From: Pseudomonadota bacterium
GTDB lineage: Bacteria > Pseudomonadota > Alphaproteobacteria > Sphingomonadales > Sphingomonadaceae
DNA length: 24,437 nucleotides
NCBI GenBank assembly: GCA_023390415.1
Contig: JAEWCW010000185.1
Coordinates: forward strand, 1 to 24,437
Reading direction: 5' to 3'
Position 1 is the first letter of the stretch, and every line of letters starts with the position of its first letter. The position numbers and the translations under genes were made by a program. Below the pieces are notes generated by a model. The model had not been told where the DNA came from. It saw nothing but the letters and a program-made list of their open reading frames with translations, and made no database searches. Below are positions 1-6,848 of this stretch, one piece after another.

Positions 1-2707
1 GAGTCGGCGTGTAGCCGACCCGGGTCTGGGCGAAGAAGGAGCGGACGTCCTCGTAGAGCCGGTTCTGCGGGATGTTGTGCTCGAGCGTGGTGTTGCCGTC
101 CTGGATGATGGTGAGGTCCATCCCGAAAAGCGAACCGCCCTCGGCCACCACCGCGAGATTCTCGGCCCGGGCAGCAGCGACCACCTGCTGGCGCTGGTCG
201 CGGCGCGGCTGGTTATAGTTCTTGATCGAATGCGCGCCCTGCAGCCGCAGCCGGCGGACATGGGCGAGCGCGTCCTCATAGCTGTCGATCAAAGCATAGC
301 GGCCGGGGCTTCGCGCGCCGTAGACGATCTCGCCCGAAGAGAAGGTACGCGGCGCGAGGATGATCCCGGCGCGCTGCATCTCGCCGGCCGAGAAGATCTC
401 CGACGCGGTCGAGCTCGGATCGTGGACCGTGGTGACGCCGAGCGCGAGATGGGCGTGGGCAGACCAGTTCTGCTGCGGGACGAGATCGTCCTCACCCTGC
501 GGCCCGTGGGCGTGGCCGTCGATCAGGCCCGGGATGATCGTGCGCCCGGCGACGTCGACGGTGCGCGCGCCGGCCGGGATCTGGACCGAGGCGCGCGGGC
601 CGACCGCCCGGATCCTGTTGCCGTCGATCAGGACGACTCCGTCCTCGATCACGCCGCCGTTATCGCCGTTCATCGTCACGATCCGCGCGCCGACGAGCGC
701 AACCTGGCCCTCCGGCCGGTCCGCGCGGGTCGAGACGGCGAGCGAGACGCCCTGGCGCGGCGCCGCGTAGCTTCCGCCCGGCGCGGTGCGGATCATGTTC
801 GCGACGTCGGCCGAGTAGAAGGTCGGGCCGAGGCTCCAGCCGACGGTCCGACCGCCGTTCGCGAAGTGGAAATAGGCGCCGCCGTCCGCGGTCGCGCGGG
901 TGACCGGAAGCTGGCCGCCGCGCGCGGAGACGTTGAGGGTGGCAGCGCCCGGCGCGAACGGCATGACGAAGACGTTGTAATTCTCGCGGAAGGCGAGGTT
1001 GCGCCCGTCGGGCGACACTTCGTAGCCGATCGCCATCTGGCCGCCGGCATGGACTCGGCGGTCGGCGCCATTGAGATCGGTGCTGATCAGCCGCCGCTGC
1101 TGCTCCTCGCTCACCTCCATGAACACGCGGTCGTTGGCCGCGCCGAAATGGGGATTGTCGCCGTTGCGGGTCAGGCGGACCGCGTCGCCGCCGCCTGCGG
1201 GCACTCGAAACACGCCATTGTTCTCGGACCAATTGTCCGAGGTGAGATAGCCGCCACCGCCGCGCTCGAAGACGATGGTCTGGCCGTCGGGTGAGAAGCG
1301 CGGGCGGCGATAATGGCCGGGCTCGCGGGTGACGGTGCGCAGGTCGGAGCCGTCCGCGGAGACGGTCCTGATCTCGCCGAGCCGCTGGTCGTTCCAGCTG
1401 ACGAAGGCGATCCGCGAGCCGTCGCGCGACCAGCTCGGATAGAGCTGGAAATCGCCGTCATTGGCCGCGAGCAGCGGCTGCGGCGCGGCATTGCCGGTCG
1501 CATCTCGCACCCAGAGCCGGCCGAGGCTCTCGAAGACGATCCGGCGGCCATCCGGCGACAAAGTCGCGAAGCGCGGCATGCGGGTGGTGACCGTGTCCGG
1601 CGCGACCTCGACGGTCGGCCGCGGCGGATCGATCACGTCGCGCGTGTCGGAGACCTGGAAGGGGATTTCGGCAAGACCGGTGCCGTCCGAGTTGATCCGA
1701 CGGATGCGCCCGCCCGACCAGAAGACGATGGTGCGGTTGTCGGGCAGCCAGTCCATCTGCGGATAGACTCCGTGGACCGCCCAGGTCTCCTGGAGATCCA
1801 GGTCCATGTCGTCGTAGATCTTGCGCTCCTCGCCGGTGCGCAGGTCCTTGACGAACAGGCGCGACTTGCCGCCCTGCCGGCGGACGAAGGCGAGCTGGCG
1901 GCCGTCGGGTGAGGGAGTCGGGCGGACCGCGCCGCCGGCGCCGCCCGCGACCTGGCTGCGCTCGCCGGTGCGCATGTCGTAGCGCTCGATCGCGAACACC
2001 TGGACGTTCGAATTCTGCGCATATTCGAAGATCGGACCGGGCGTCGTGTCGCGGCTGAAATAGATGGCGCTGCCGTCGGGCGCGAAGACCGGCTCGCCGA
2101 GCTCCTTCTGGTGCTGCGGGTTGGGCCGCTGGACGAGCTGGACACCCGATCCGGTGCCGCTGACATGGTAGAGCCAGATCTCGCCGGTGCCGAGCGAGCG
2201 CTGCGTCGTGAAGTGCTTGCGCGCCGCGATATACTGGCCGTCGGGCGACCAGGTCGGGCCGTTGAGCAGCTCGAACGTCTCGCGCGTGATCTGGCGGCGG
2301 CCCGATCCGTCGCGGTTCATCACCCAGATGTTGTCGCCGCCGCCGCGATCAGAGGTGAAGGCGATTTGATTGCCGTCCGGCGAGAAGCGCGGCTGCGATT
2401 CGAACGGAAGCCCATCCGAGATGCGCGTGGCGCGGCCGCCCTCGATGGGCAAAGTGTAGATGTCGCCGAGAAGATCGAAGGCGATGGTCCGCCCGTCGGG
2501 GCTGACGTCAAGGTTCATCCAGGTGCCCTCGCGGACGTCGATCCGGACCTGGCGGCGCGGCAGCGGCGGGTTGGCGACGTCCCAGCTCTGCGCGCTCTCA
2601 TTGTTGCCTGAGCTCCTGCGGTTCTCGCGCTGCTGCGCGTCGGCGGGGGCCGCGACCAAAGAGGTGGAGGCGAGGAGCAGGCTGAAAGCGGCAATGCCTT
2701 TGATCAT
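1..2707 (-). CDS. Exported beta-propeller amidohydrolase (TolB/PD40-like N-terminus), C-terminus beyond the window
   Basis: The frame is open without a stop from an ATG at 2705-2707 to the left edge, giving 902 visible residues. GGAAGG precedes the start. The N-terminus is a signal peptide (MIKGIAAFSLLLAS..., probable cleavage after ADA near residue 24). Residues about 50-680 hold many TolB/PD40-type blades with repeated 'SPDG', 'SxDG' and 'IAF' motifs (SPDGRTIAF, FSPDGNQIAF, WSPDGQYIA). An amidohydrolase domain follows, with the metal-binding HxH of 'LIDGHAHG' at H732 and H734, a candidate bridging lysine K829 in 'SIKNYN', and 'TLEHNIP' near the visible end. Family knowledge: such proteins are periplasmic metal-dependent hydrolases, often loosely called Xaa-Pro dipeptidases or imidazolonepropionase-like; the substrate is unknown. 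The remaining metal ligands lie outside the window. It diverges from the GH1-RmlD gene. Confidence 0.9.
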   Translation of the reverse strand, partial: MIKGIAAFSLLLASTSLVAAPADAQQRENRRSSGNNESAQSWDVANPPLPRRQVRIDVREGTWMNLDVSPDGRTIAFDLLGDIYTLPIEGGRATRISDGLPFESQPRFSPDGNQIAFTSDRGGGDNIWVMNRDGSGRRQITRETFELLNGPTWSPDGQYIAARKHFTTQRSLGTGEIWLYHVSGTGSGVQLVQRPNPQHQKELGEPVFAPDGSAIYFSRDTTPGPIFEYAQNSNVQVFAIERYDMRTGERSQVAGGAGGAVRPTPSPDGRQLAFVRRQGGKSRLFVKDLRTGEERKIYDDMDLDLQETWAVHGVYPQMDWLPDNRTIVFWSGGRIRRINSDGTGLAEIPFQVSDTRDVIDPPRPTVEVAPDTVTTRMPRFATLSPDGRRIVFESLGRLWVRDATGNAAPQPLLAANDGDFQLYPSWSRDGSRIAFVSWNDQRLGEIRTVSADGSDLRTVTREPGHYRRPRFSPDGQTIVFERGGGGYLTSDNWSENNGVFRVPAGGGDAVRLTRNGDNPHFGAANDRVFMEVSEEQQRRLISTDLNGADRRVHAGGQMAIGYEVSPDGRNLAFRENYNVFVMPFAPGAATLNVSARGGQLPVTRATADGGAYFHFANGGRTVGWSLGPTFYSADVANMIRTAPGGSYAAPRQGVSLAVSTRADRPEGQVALVGARIVTMNGDNGGVIEDGVVLIDGNRIRAVGPRASVQIPAGARTVDVAGRTIIPGLIDGHAHGPQGEDDLVPQQNWSAHAHLALGVTTVHDPSSTASEIFSAGEMQRAGIILAPRTFSSGEIVYGARSPGRYALIDSYEDALAHVRRLRLQGAHSIKNYNQPRRDQRQQVVAAARAENLAVVAEGGSLFGMDLTIIQDGNTTLEHNIPQNRLYEDVRSFFAQTRVGYTPT

Positions 2708-2899
2708 CTGAGGGACCTTCCGGAGGCGCAACGAGGAGCCGTTCGGTGCAACAGATTCCGGGCTCCGCGCAAGGCGGGAAAGACACTGCGCTGCAGCAAG
2801 AGAGTCGCTGATCGAGATCAAAGCCCCGGAACCGGCATGCGCGCGCTCCCGTTCGTTCTCGGTCCGCTCCGAAGAGGCGGTCCCGAACAGGGGATGTCG

Positions 2900-5074
2900 A
2901 TGGCTGATGAGGGTACGCCGCCGGAGCTTTGGGGCGGCGTCGAATGCACGGTCGTCAGGCTTGGCGACTCATACCGCGACCAGTGCGAGGAAACCGGCCA
3001 TTCTGCCCGCAGCGCCGACATCCACCTCCTCGCCGGGCTGGGCATCGAGGCAGTCCGCTACCCGATCCTCTGGGAAAAAGTGGCGCCAGATAGGCCCGAC
3101 CGGCTCGATTTCTCCTGGACGGACGATCGGCTGGCGATGCTTCGCGAGCGCGGCATCGAGGTGATCGGCGGCCTGCTCCACCACGGATCGGGGCCGGCCT
3201 ATACCGACCTTACCGACCCCGATTTTCCGGCGAAGCTGGCCGATTATGCGGCGCGGGTCGCCGAGCACTACCCCTGGATCCGGCGCTGGACCCCCGTCAA
3301 CGAGCCGCTCACCACGGCGCGCTTCTCCGGCCTCTACGGCCACTGGTATCCGCACGGGCGCGACTATCCGACCTTCCTGAGATGCCTCGTCAACCAGTGC
3401 CGCGGCACGCTCGAGGCGATGAGGGCGATCCGCGCGGCGATCCCGGATGCCGAGCTCGTCCAGACCGAGGATCTCGGCAAGACCTTCTCGACCGCGCCGC
3501 TGCGTTATCAAGCCGCGCACGAGAATGAGCGGCGCTGGCTGAGCCTCGATCTGCTCTGCGGCCGGGTCGATTCGCGCCACCCCTGGCTCAGGATCCTGCG
3601 CGATGCAGGCGTCGGCCAGACCGACATCAAGGCGTTCGAGAGCGGCGAGGGTCGGCCCGACATTCTCGGGATCAACCATTATCTGACCAGCGAGCGCTTC
3701 CTCGATCACCGCACGCACCTCTATCCCGGTCACCCGGCCGGCGGGAATAAGCGCGATTCCTATGTCGATGCCGAGGCGGTGCGGGTGAAACGGCTCGAGG
3801 CGGATACCGGTATCGCTCCCCGGCTGCGCGAGGCCTGGGCGCGCTACGGGATTCCGCTCGCGATCACAGAAGTCCATCACGGCTGCCACCGTGACGAGCA
3901 ATTGCGCTGGTGCGCCGAAGTCTGGGCAACTGCGGGCCGACTTCGCGAGGAGGGCGTGGACCTTCGCGCCGTCACGCTCTGGTCCGCCTTCGGCAATGTC
4001 GACTGGCGCACTCTGCTGACCGAGCGGCGGGGCTTCTACGATCCAGGCGTGTTCGATGTACGCGGCGACGGGCCGCCCCGGCCGACGGTCATCGCCGCTG
4101 CCGCCAAGGCTTTCGCGCGAGGCGAACCCTTCGATCATCCCGCGCTCGATTCACCCGGCTGGTGGCGGCGCCCGCCGCGGCTCTACCCGTGGAACGGCGC
4201 CTGCAAGCCGATGGACTGGCGCGGCCGCAAATTGCTGATCACCGGCGCGACCGGCACGCTCGGCCGGGCCTTCGCACGCATCTGCGAGGAGCGGGCTTTG
4301 CCCTTCTGCCTCACCGCCCGCGACGAGCTCGACATTTGCGATCCGGCCTCGATCGACGCCGCGATCGAGCGCCACCGGCCCTGGGCGGTGATCAACACGG
4401 CCGGCTTCGTCCGGACCGCCGATGCCGAGCGCGAGCGCGAGTCCTGCTTCGCGTGGAACGCCGATGGGCCCGCCCACCTCGCCCGCGCCTGCGCCGAAGC
4501 GGGGATCGGCCTCGCCACCTTCTCCTCGGACCTCGTGTTCGACGGCTCGCTCGGCCGTCCCTATCGCGAGGAGGATCCGGTCAGCCCGGTCGGCGCCTAT
4601 GGCGAGTCCAAGGCGGAGGCCGAGCGGCGGGTGCTCGAAGCGATGCCCGAGGCGTTGGTCGCACGGACATCCGCCTTCTTCGGCCCCTGGGACCGCTATA
4701 ATTTCGCCTGGGGCGTGGTCTCGGCCCTGTCCGCGGGCGAGACCTTCCGCGCAGATCCGGTGGCGACGGTTTCGCCGACCTGGGTGCCAGATCTCGTCCA
4801 TGTCGTGCTCGACCTGATCGTCGACGGCGAAGGCGGGCTTTGGCACCTCGCCAACCAGGGCGCCCTCAGCTGGTACGATTTCGCCCGCGCGGTCGCCCAG
4901 GCTTGCGGCTTCGATCCGAACTTGGTGGAGGCAGCGCCCGGCGAACGCGAGAGCGCGACGATGCTCGAAAGCCGACGCGGCCAGCTCCTTCGGCCGGTGG
5001 AGGAAGCGATCGCCGAGTTCGCGCGCATCGTCGCGCCCGTGCTCGACGCCGAGGCGCGGATCGCTGCCGAATGA
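2900..5074 (+). CDS. Fusion of a GH1-like glycosidase with an RmlD/dTDP-4-dehydrorhamnose reductase-like domain
   Basis: About 725 residues in two domains. Residues about 8-410 resemble glycoside hydrolase family 1: 'TPVNEPLT' carries the acid/base glutamate (E135) and 'AITEVHHG' the candidate nucleophile (E324, normally ITENG). 'WSAFGNVDWRT' occupies the place of the usual GH1 aglycone loop. A short Trp/Pro-rich linker follows. From about residue 440 there is a Rossmann domain: GATGTLG at 449-455, 'FSSDLVFDG' like the RmlD STDYVFDG, and YGESK with Y567/K571 as the SDR catalytic pair. I chose the ATG at 2900 because AGGGG lies six bases upstream; ATGs at 2894 and 2837 are in frame, but the extra N-terminal residues do not look like family sequence. 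No signal peptide is seen, so it is probably cytoplasmic. Inference: it couples release or transfer of a sugar to nucleotide-sugar or lactone chemistry; substrate unknown. Its stop abuts the stop of the opposing gene. Confidence 0.9.
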   Translation: MADEGTPPELWGGVECTVVRLGDSYRDQCEETGHSARSADIHLLAGLGIEAVRYPILWEKVAPDRPDRLDFSWTDDRLAMLRERGIEVIGGLLHHGSGPAYTDLTDPDFPAKLADYAARVAEHYPWIRRWTPVNEPLTTARFSGLYGHWYPHGRDYPTFLRCLVNQCRGTLEAMRAIRAAIPDAELVQTEDLGKTFSTAPLRYQAAHENERRWLSLDLLCGRVDSRHPWLRILRDAGVGQTDIKAFESGEGRPDILGINHYLTSERFLDHRTHLYPGHPAGGNKRDSYVDAEAVRVKRLEADTGIAPRLREAWARYGIPLAITEVHHGCHRDEQLRWCAEVWATAGRLREEGVDLRAVTLWSAFGNVDWRTLLTERRGFYDPGVFDVRGDGPPRPTVIAAAAKAFARGEPFDHPALDSPGWWRRPPRLYPWNGACKPMDWRGRKLLITGATGTLGRAFARICEERALPFCLTARDELDICDPASIDAAIERHRPWAVINTAGFVRTADAERERESCFAWNADGPAHLARACAEAGIGLATFSSDLVFDGSLGRPYREEDPVSPVGAYGESKAEAERRVLEAMPEALVARTSAFFGPWDRYNFAWGVVSALSAGETFRADPVATVSPTWVPDLVHVVLDLIVDGEGGLWHLANQGALSWYDFARAVAQACGFDPNLVEAAPGERESATMLESRRGQLLRPVEEAIAEFARIVAPVLDAEARIAAE

Positions 5075-5539
5075 TCAGGGAAGCCGGGCGCCGGGCAGGA
5101 GTTCGCGGCGGACGCGGAGCGCGCGCATCGCGATCCGGATCTCGTAGAGGAAGAGGACGAGCCCGGTGATCAGCAGCAGCATCGTGATCACGAACAGCAA
5201 AGCGACCGCATTTCCGAAATTGATGTGCGTGAGGTCCGAGACGAACAGTATCGCCACCACGAGGCAGGTGAACAGCGCGCTCGCGGTGCAGGCGCTGGTC
5301 GCGTAATTGGCCGCCGTCATCCGCCGGTCGAGCAGCAGCAGCTCCGCCGCGGCGCGGGCGCGCTGATCCTCATTGTAGGAGGAATATTCGGCCTCCAGCA
5401 GCCGCGCGCGGTCGACGACCCGGGCGAGGCGCTGGGCGACGACGTTGAGGATGGCGCCGATCCCGGCGAGGAGGAAGACCGGCGCGATTGCGAGCTGGAT
5501 CAGCTGGGCGATCTCGAGCACCGGTATCGTCTGGTTCAT
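5075..5539 (-). CDS. DUF2721 family membrane protein
   Basis: 154 residues. The N-terminus 'MNQTIPVLEIAQLIQLAIAP' and the following 'FLLAGIGAILNVVAQRLARV' are typical of DUF2721. The order is one N-terminal membrane segment, a charged stretch with 'RVVDRARLLE', and two more membrane segments (about residues 75-100 and 110-135), ending in a basic tail. The function of DUF2721 is unknown. I chose the ATG at 5539 over an in-frame TTG 36 bases upstream because family similarity begins there. A perfect 8-bp stem (5541-5564) lies two bases before the ATG and holds the only weak ribosome-binding sequence (AGAAG). It follows the PspC gene on the same strand after 61 bp and may be read with it. Confidence 0.85.
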   Translation of the reverse strand: MNQTIPVLEIAQLIQLAIAPVFLLAGIGAILNVVAQRLARVVDRARLLEAEYSSYNEDQRARAAAELLLLDRRMTAANYATSACTASALFTCLVVAILFVSDLTHINFGNAVALLFVITMLLLITGLVLFLYEIRIAMRALRVRRELLPGARLP

Positions 5540-5540
5540 C

Positions 5541-5564
5541 GCCCGGCTTCTGGACGAGCCGGGC
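5541..5564 (-). promoter_or_regulatory. Hairpin immediately before the DUF2721 start codon
   Basis: GCCCGGCT (5541-5548) and AGCCGGGC (5557-5564) form a perfect 8-bp stem with an 8-nt loop. On the minus strand it ends two bases before the ATG at 5539 and has no U-tract after it, so an intrinsic terminator is unlikely. It could occlude the start of the DUF2721 gene or act as an mRNA stabiliser; this is inference. Confidence 0.4.
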
Positions 5565-5600
5565 GGTTCGGGCAAGCCGCGCGCGGGGGCGGCGCGGCGA

Positions 5601-5783
5601 TCAGGCGTTCGGGGCGACCCAGCCGGCGACGAGATAGAGGGCGATCGCGATCGGGCCGAGGACGAAGAGACTCAGCACCGCGGCCAGGCGGACGACGGTC
5701 GTGTCGACGTCGAAGGTGCGGCCGATTCCGGCGCAGACGCCCATCAGCTTGGCGGAGCGGCGATCGAGAGCGAAGCGGTTCAT
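5601..5783 (-). CDS. PspC domain-containing small membrane protein
   Basis: 60 residues covering just a PspC domain: an N-terminal basic 'RRSAKLMGVCAGIGRTFDVD' segment (LMGVCAGIG is the family core) followed by one hydrophobic helix, 'LFVLGPIAIALYLVAGW', ending in VAPNA. E. coli PspC (about 119 residues) is a membrane sensor/effector of the phage-shock envelope-stress response and binds PspA/PspB; this short form lacks the C-terminal extension. The start at 5783 has AGGA nine bases upstream. It lies 40 bp behind a 35-codon gene, and both probably come from the sigma-54-type promoter at 5986-6003, which matches the known sigma-54/PspF control of psp operons. The exact role of this isolated PspC is unknown. 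Confidence 0.88.
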   Translation of the reverse strand: MNRFALDRRSAKLMGVCAGIGRTFDVDTTVVRLAAVLSLFVLGPIAIALYLVAGWVAPNA

Positions 5784-5823
5784 TGCGAGGTCCTGATATT
5801 CGAATGGTGTGGAGGCCGGTCGT

Positions 5824-5931
5824 TCAGACGAGCTGGGCGACCGGGCCGACCGCGGCGGAGACCAGCATCGCGCTGGTGATGAGGGCCGCGAAGAGCGAAA
5901 CCGCGAACTGCGGAACGTTGGTGAAGGTCAT
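5824..5931 (-). CDS. 35-residue single-pass membrane microprotein upstream of PspC
   Basis: A short reading frame starting with ATG at 5929-5931 and ending with TGA at 5824-5826. It begins MTFTNVPQFAVSLFAALITS, continues with a small-residue hydrophobic stretch (AMLVSAAVGP) and ends VAQLV. Residues about 8-30 could form one membrane helix. A clear ribosome-binding site, GGGAG, lies nine bases before the ATG, and the reading frame is uninterrupted. It is the first gene after the sigma-54-type promoter and precedes the PspC gene by 40 bp. I do not recognise a named family. By position it could be a small partner of PspC, comparable in size and topology to PspB/PspD-like peptides, but no sequence similarity is claimed. 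Confidence 0.7.
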   Translation of the reverse strand: MTFTNVPQFAVSLFAALITSAMLVSAAVGPVAQLV

Positions 5932-5985
5932 TTCTAGTCTCCCTTTGTGCGGCTGCCGGTCCATCCGGCGGCCATGCCCTGATTG

Positions 5986-6003
5986 AGCAGGGAGCGTGCC
6001 AAA
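5986..6003 (-). promoter_or_regulatory. Sigma-54-type (-24/-12) promoter for the microprotein-PspC operon
   Basis: Read on the minus strand the sequence is TTTGGCACGCTCCCTGCT. It contains the invariant GG (6000-5999) and GC (5988-5987) separated by exactly ten bases, inside a near-consensus TTGGCACG block. The predicted start of transcription is near 5976, leaving a leader of about 45 nt to the ATG at 5931. Psp operons of other proteobacteria are sigma-54 dependent, so the genes fit the promoter type. Confidence 0.75.
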
Positions 6004-6038
6004 CGCGGAAAATGGCTGATAACCGCCATTTTCCGCGT
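6003..6038. repeat. Perfect 14-bp inverted repeat with 8-nt spacer in the divergent psp-type control region
   Basis: The left arm ACGCGGAAAATGGC (6003-6016) and right arm GCCATTTTCCGCGT (6025-6038) are exact reverse complements around TGATAACC. The repeat directly adjoins the -24 element of the minus-strand sigma-54 promoter and lies 133 bp before the zf-TFIIB gene. It could be a regulator-binding site or a cruciform/hairpin. A terminator role is unlikely because no gene ends here. Confidence 0.75.
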
Positions 6039-6040
6039 GA

Positions 6041-6092
6041 CAGTGGAAATTGTCTCGCCTGGCGTTAGCGAACTAGTGGTGAAATTTCCCAC
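6041..6092 (-). promoter_or_regulatory. Candidate enhancer (PspF-like UAS) region
   Basis: On the minus strand TTCGCTAAC (6064-6072) sits at about -88 to -96 from the predicted start. From memory this 9-mer also occurs in the E. coli pspA upstream activating sequence, which lies at a similar distance. On the plus strand two related blocks, CAGTGGAAATT (6041-6051) and TAGTGGTGAAATTT, flank it, and GAAATTTC near 6081-6088 is a palindrome bracketed by GTGG/CCAC. Assignment to a PspF-like activator is inference; no pspF is in the window. Confidence 0.45.
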
Positions 6093-6170
6093 CTGTTGGC
6101 CTGCGCCGTGGCGCGTTGCGCAGGGCGGGCCGCCTCCTTACTTGCAGTACGAAATCAAGGAGAGACGTGA

Positions 6171-6491
6171 ATGGCGAACAGAAGCGGCCCGATGGCCTGT
6201 CCGGTGGACGGGACGACCCTGGTGATGAGCGAGCGGCAGAATATCGAGATCGATTACTGCCCAACCTGCCGCGGCGTCTGGCTCGACCGCGGCGAGCTCG
6301 ACAAGATCATCGAGCGGAGCGGCGTCGAGGCCGCACCGCCCCCGCCCCCGGCGCCCGCCGCGCCCCAGGCGCCCTATCCGCCGCAGCCGCCCCAGCCGCA
6401 TTATGGCGACCCCTATCGCGGCCAGGATCCCTATTACGGCCGCAAGCCCCACAAGCGGCGCAAGAGCTGGCTGGAGGAAATCTTCGACTGA
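6171..6491 (+). CDS. zf-TFIIB (zinc-ribbon) domain protein
   Basis: 106 residues. Residues about 8-50 form a zf-TFIIB domain: 'ACPVDGTTL', then 'IEIDYCPTCRGVWLDRGELD', a strong family signature. Visible metal-ligand candidates are C10, C30 and C33; the usual second cysteine of the first knuckle is an aspartate (CPVD). A Pro/Ala/Tyr-rich low-complexity linker (about 57-90) and a basic C-terminus, 'HKRRKSWLEEIFD', follow. AAGGAG lies shortly before the ATG. The molecular function of the family is not established. It is transcribed away from the PspC unit and shares its 239-bp control region, which hints at common regulation. No signal peptide, so likely cytoplasmic. Confidence 0.9.
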   Translation: MANRSGPMACPVDGTTLVMSERQNIEIDYCPTCRGVWLDRGELDKIIERSGVEAAPPPPPAPAAPQAPYPPQPPQPHYGDPYRGQDPYYGRKPHKRRKSWLEEIFD

Positions 6492-6500
6492 CGAGCGGCG

Positions 6501-6848
6501 TCAGGTCGCGCTGTTCGCGGGGTTCAGGCCGGCGGCGCGAAGCTCGCGCTTTAGCCGGCCGGTGAGCCACAGCCACCACATCCTGAAATCCGCGCGTAGC
6601 GACCATAAGGGATAGGTGAAGGTCGCCGGCCGGTTGCGCTCGACCGCGAAATGCGCGGCCCAGGCGAAGCCGTAGCCGGCGATCGGAAGCGCCGCGAGCA
6701 GCCACCAGCTGCGCGTCGCCAGCGCGCCGAGCATGATCAGGACGACCAGGCTGGTCCCCGCATAATGAAGCGCCCGGGTCCCCGGCTTGGCATGCTCGCG
6801 CAGGTAATAGGGCCAGAATTCGGCGAAGCTGCGAAAGCGTTCGCTCAT
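6501..6848 (-). CDS. Mpo1-like (DUF962) integral membrane protein
   Basis: 115 residues beginning MSERFRSFAEFWPYYLREHA. The 'FWPYYLREHAKPGTRALHY' block and the later 'HFAVERNRPATFTYPLWSL' are hallmarks of the Mpo1/YGL010w (DUF962) family, including the conserved HxxxxxRxxHY-type and HxxxExNxP-type polar motifs. Two to three hydrophobic segments separate them. Yeast Mpo1 is an iron-dependent dioxygenase that alpha-oxidises 2-hydroxy fatty acids; transferring that role to this bacterial protein is inference. The start ATG at 6848 overlaps the TGA of the upstream membrane-protein gene by four bases (ATGA), indicating translational coupling. Confidence 0.85.
   Translation of the reverse strand: MSERFRSFAEFWPYYLREHAKPGTRALHYAGTSLVVLIMLGALATRSWWLLAALPIAGYGFAWAAHFAVERNRPATFTYPLWSLRADFRMWWLWLTGRLKRELRAAGLNPANSAT

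Noticed and set aside
77..1294. 405-codon plus-strand frame opposite the amidohydrolase
   Set aside because: The minus frame encodes propeller blades and the HxH metal site; the plus frame is an Arg/Asp/Ala-rich shadow.
2754..2806. Two GANTC (CcrM methylation) sites in the gap between the amidohydrolase and GH1-RmlD genes
   Set aside because: GATTC at 2754 and GAGTC at 2802 fit the methylase site, but the motif is short and such sites are frequent; nothing ties them to promoter elements here.
2969..4138. 389-codon minus-strand frame opposite the GH1 domain
   Set aside because: Antisense shadow of the GH1-RmlD gene with no recognisable domain.
6004..6037. Inverted repeat as an intrinsic terminator
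   Set aside because: It lies between divergent start sites with no gene ending nearby and no T-run on either side.
6127..6145. Sigma-54 element facing the zf-TFIIB gene (GGG...TTGC)
   Set aside because: The spacing between GG and GC is 14, not 10, so it does not meet the sigma-54 rule.
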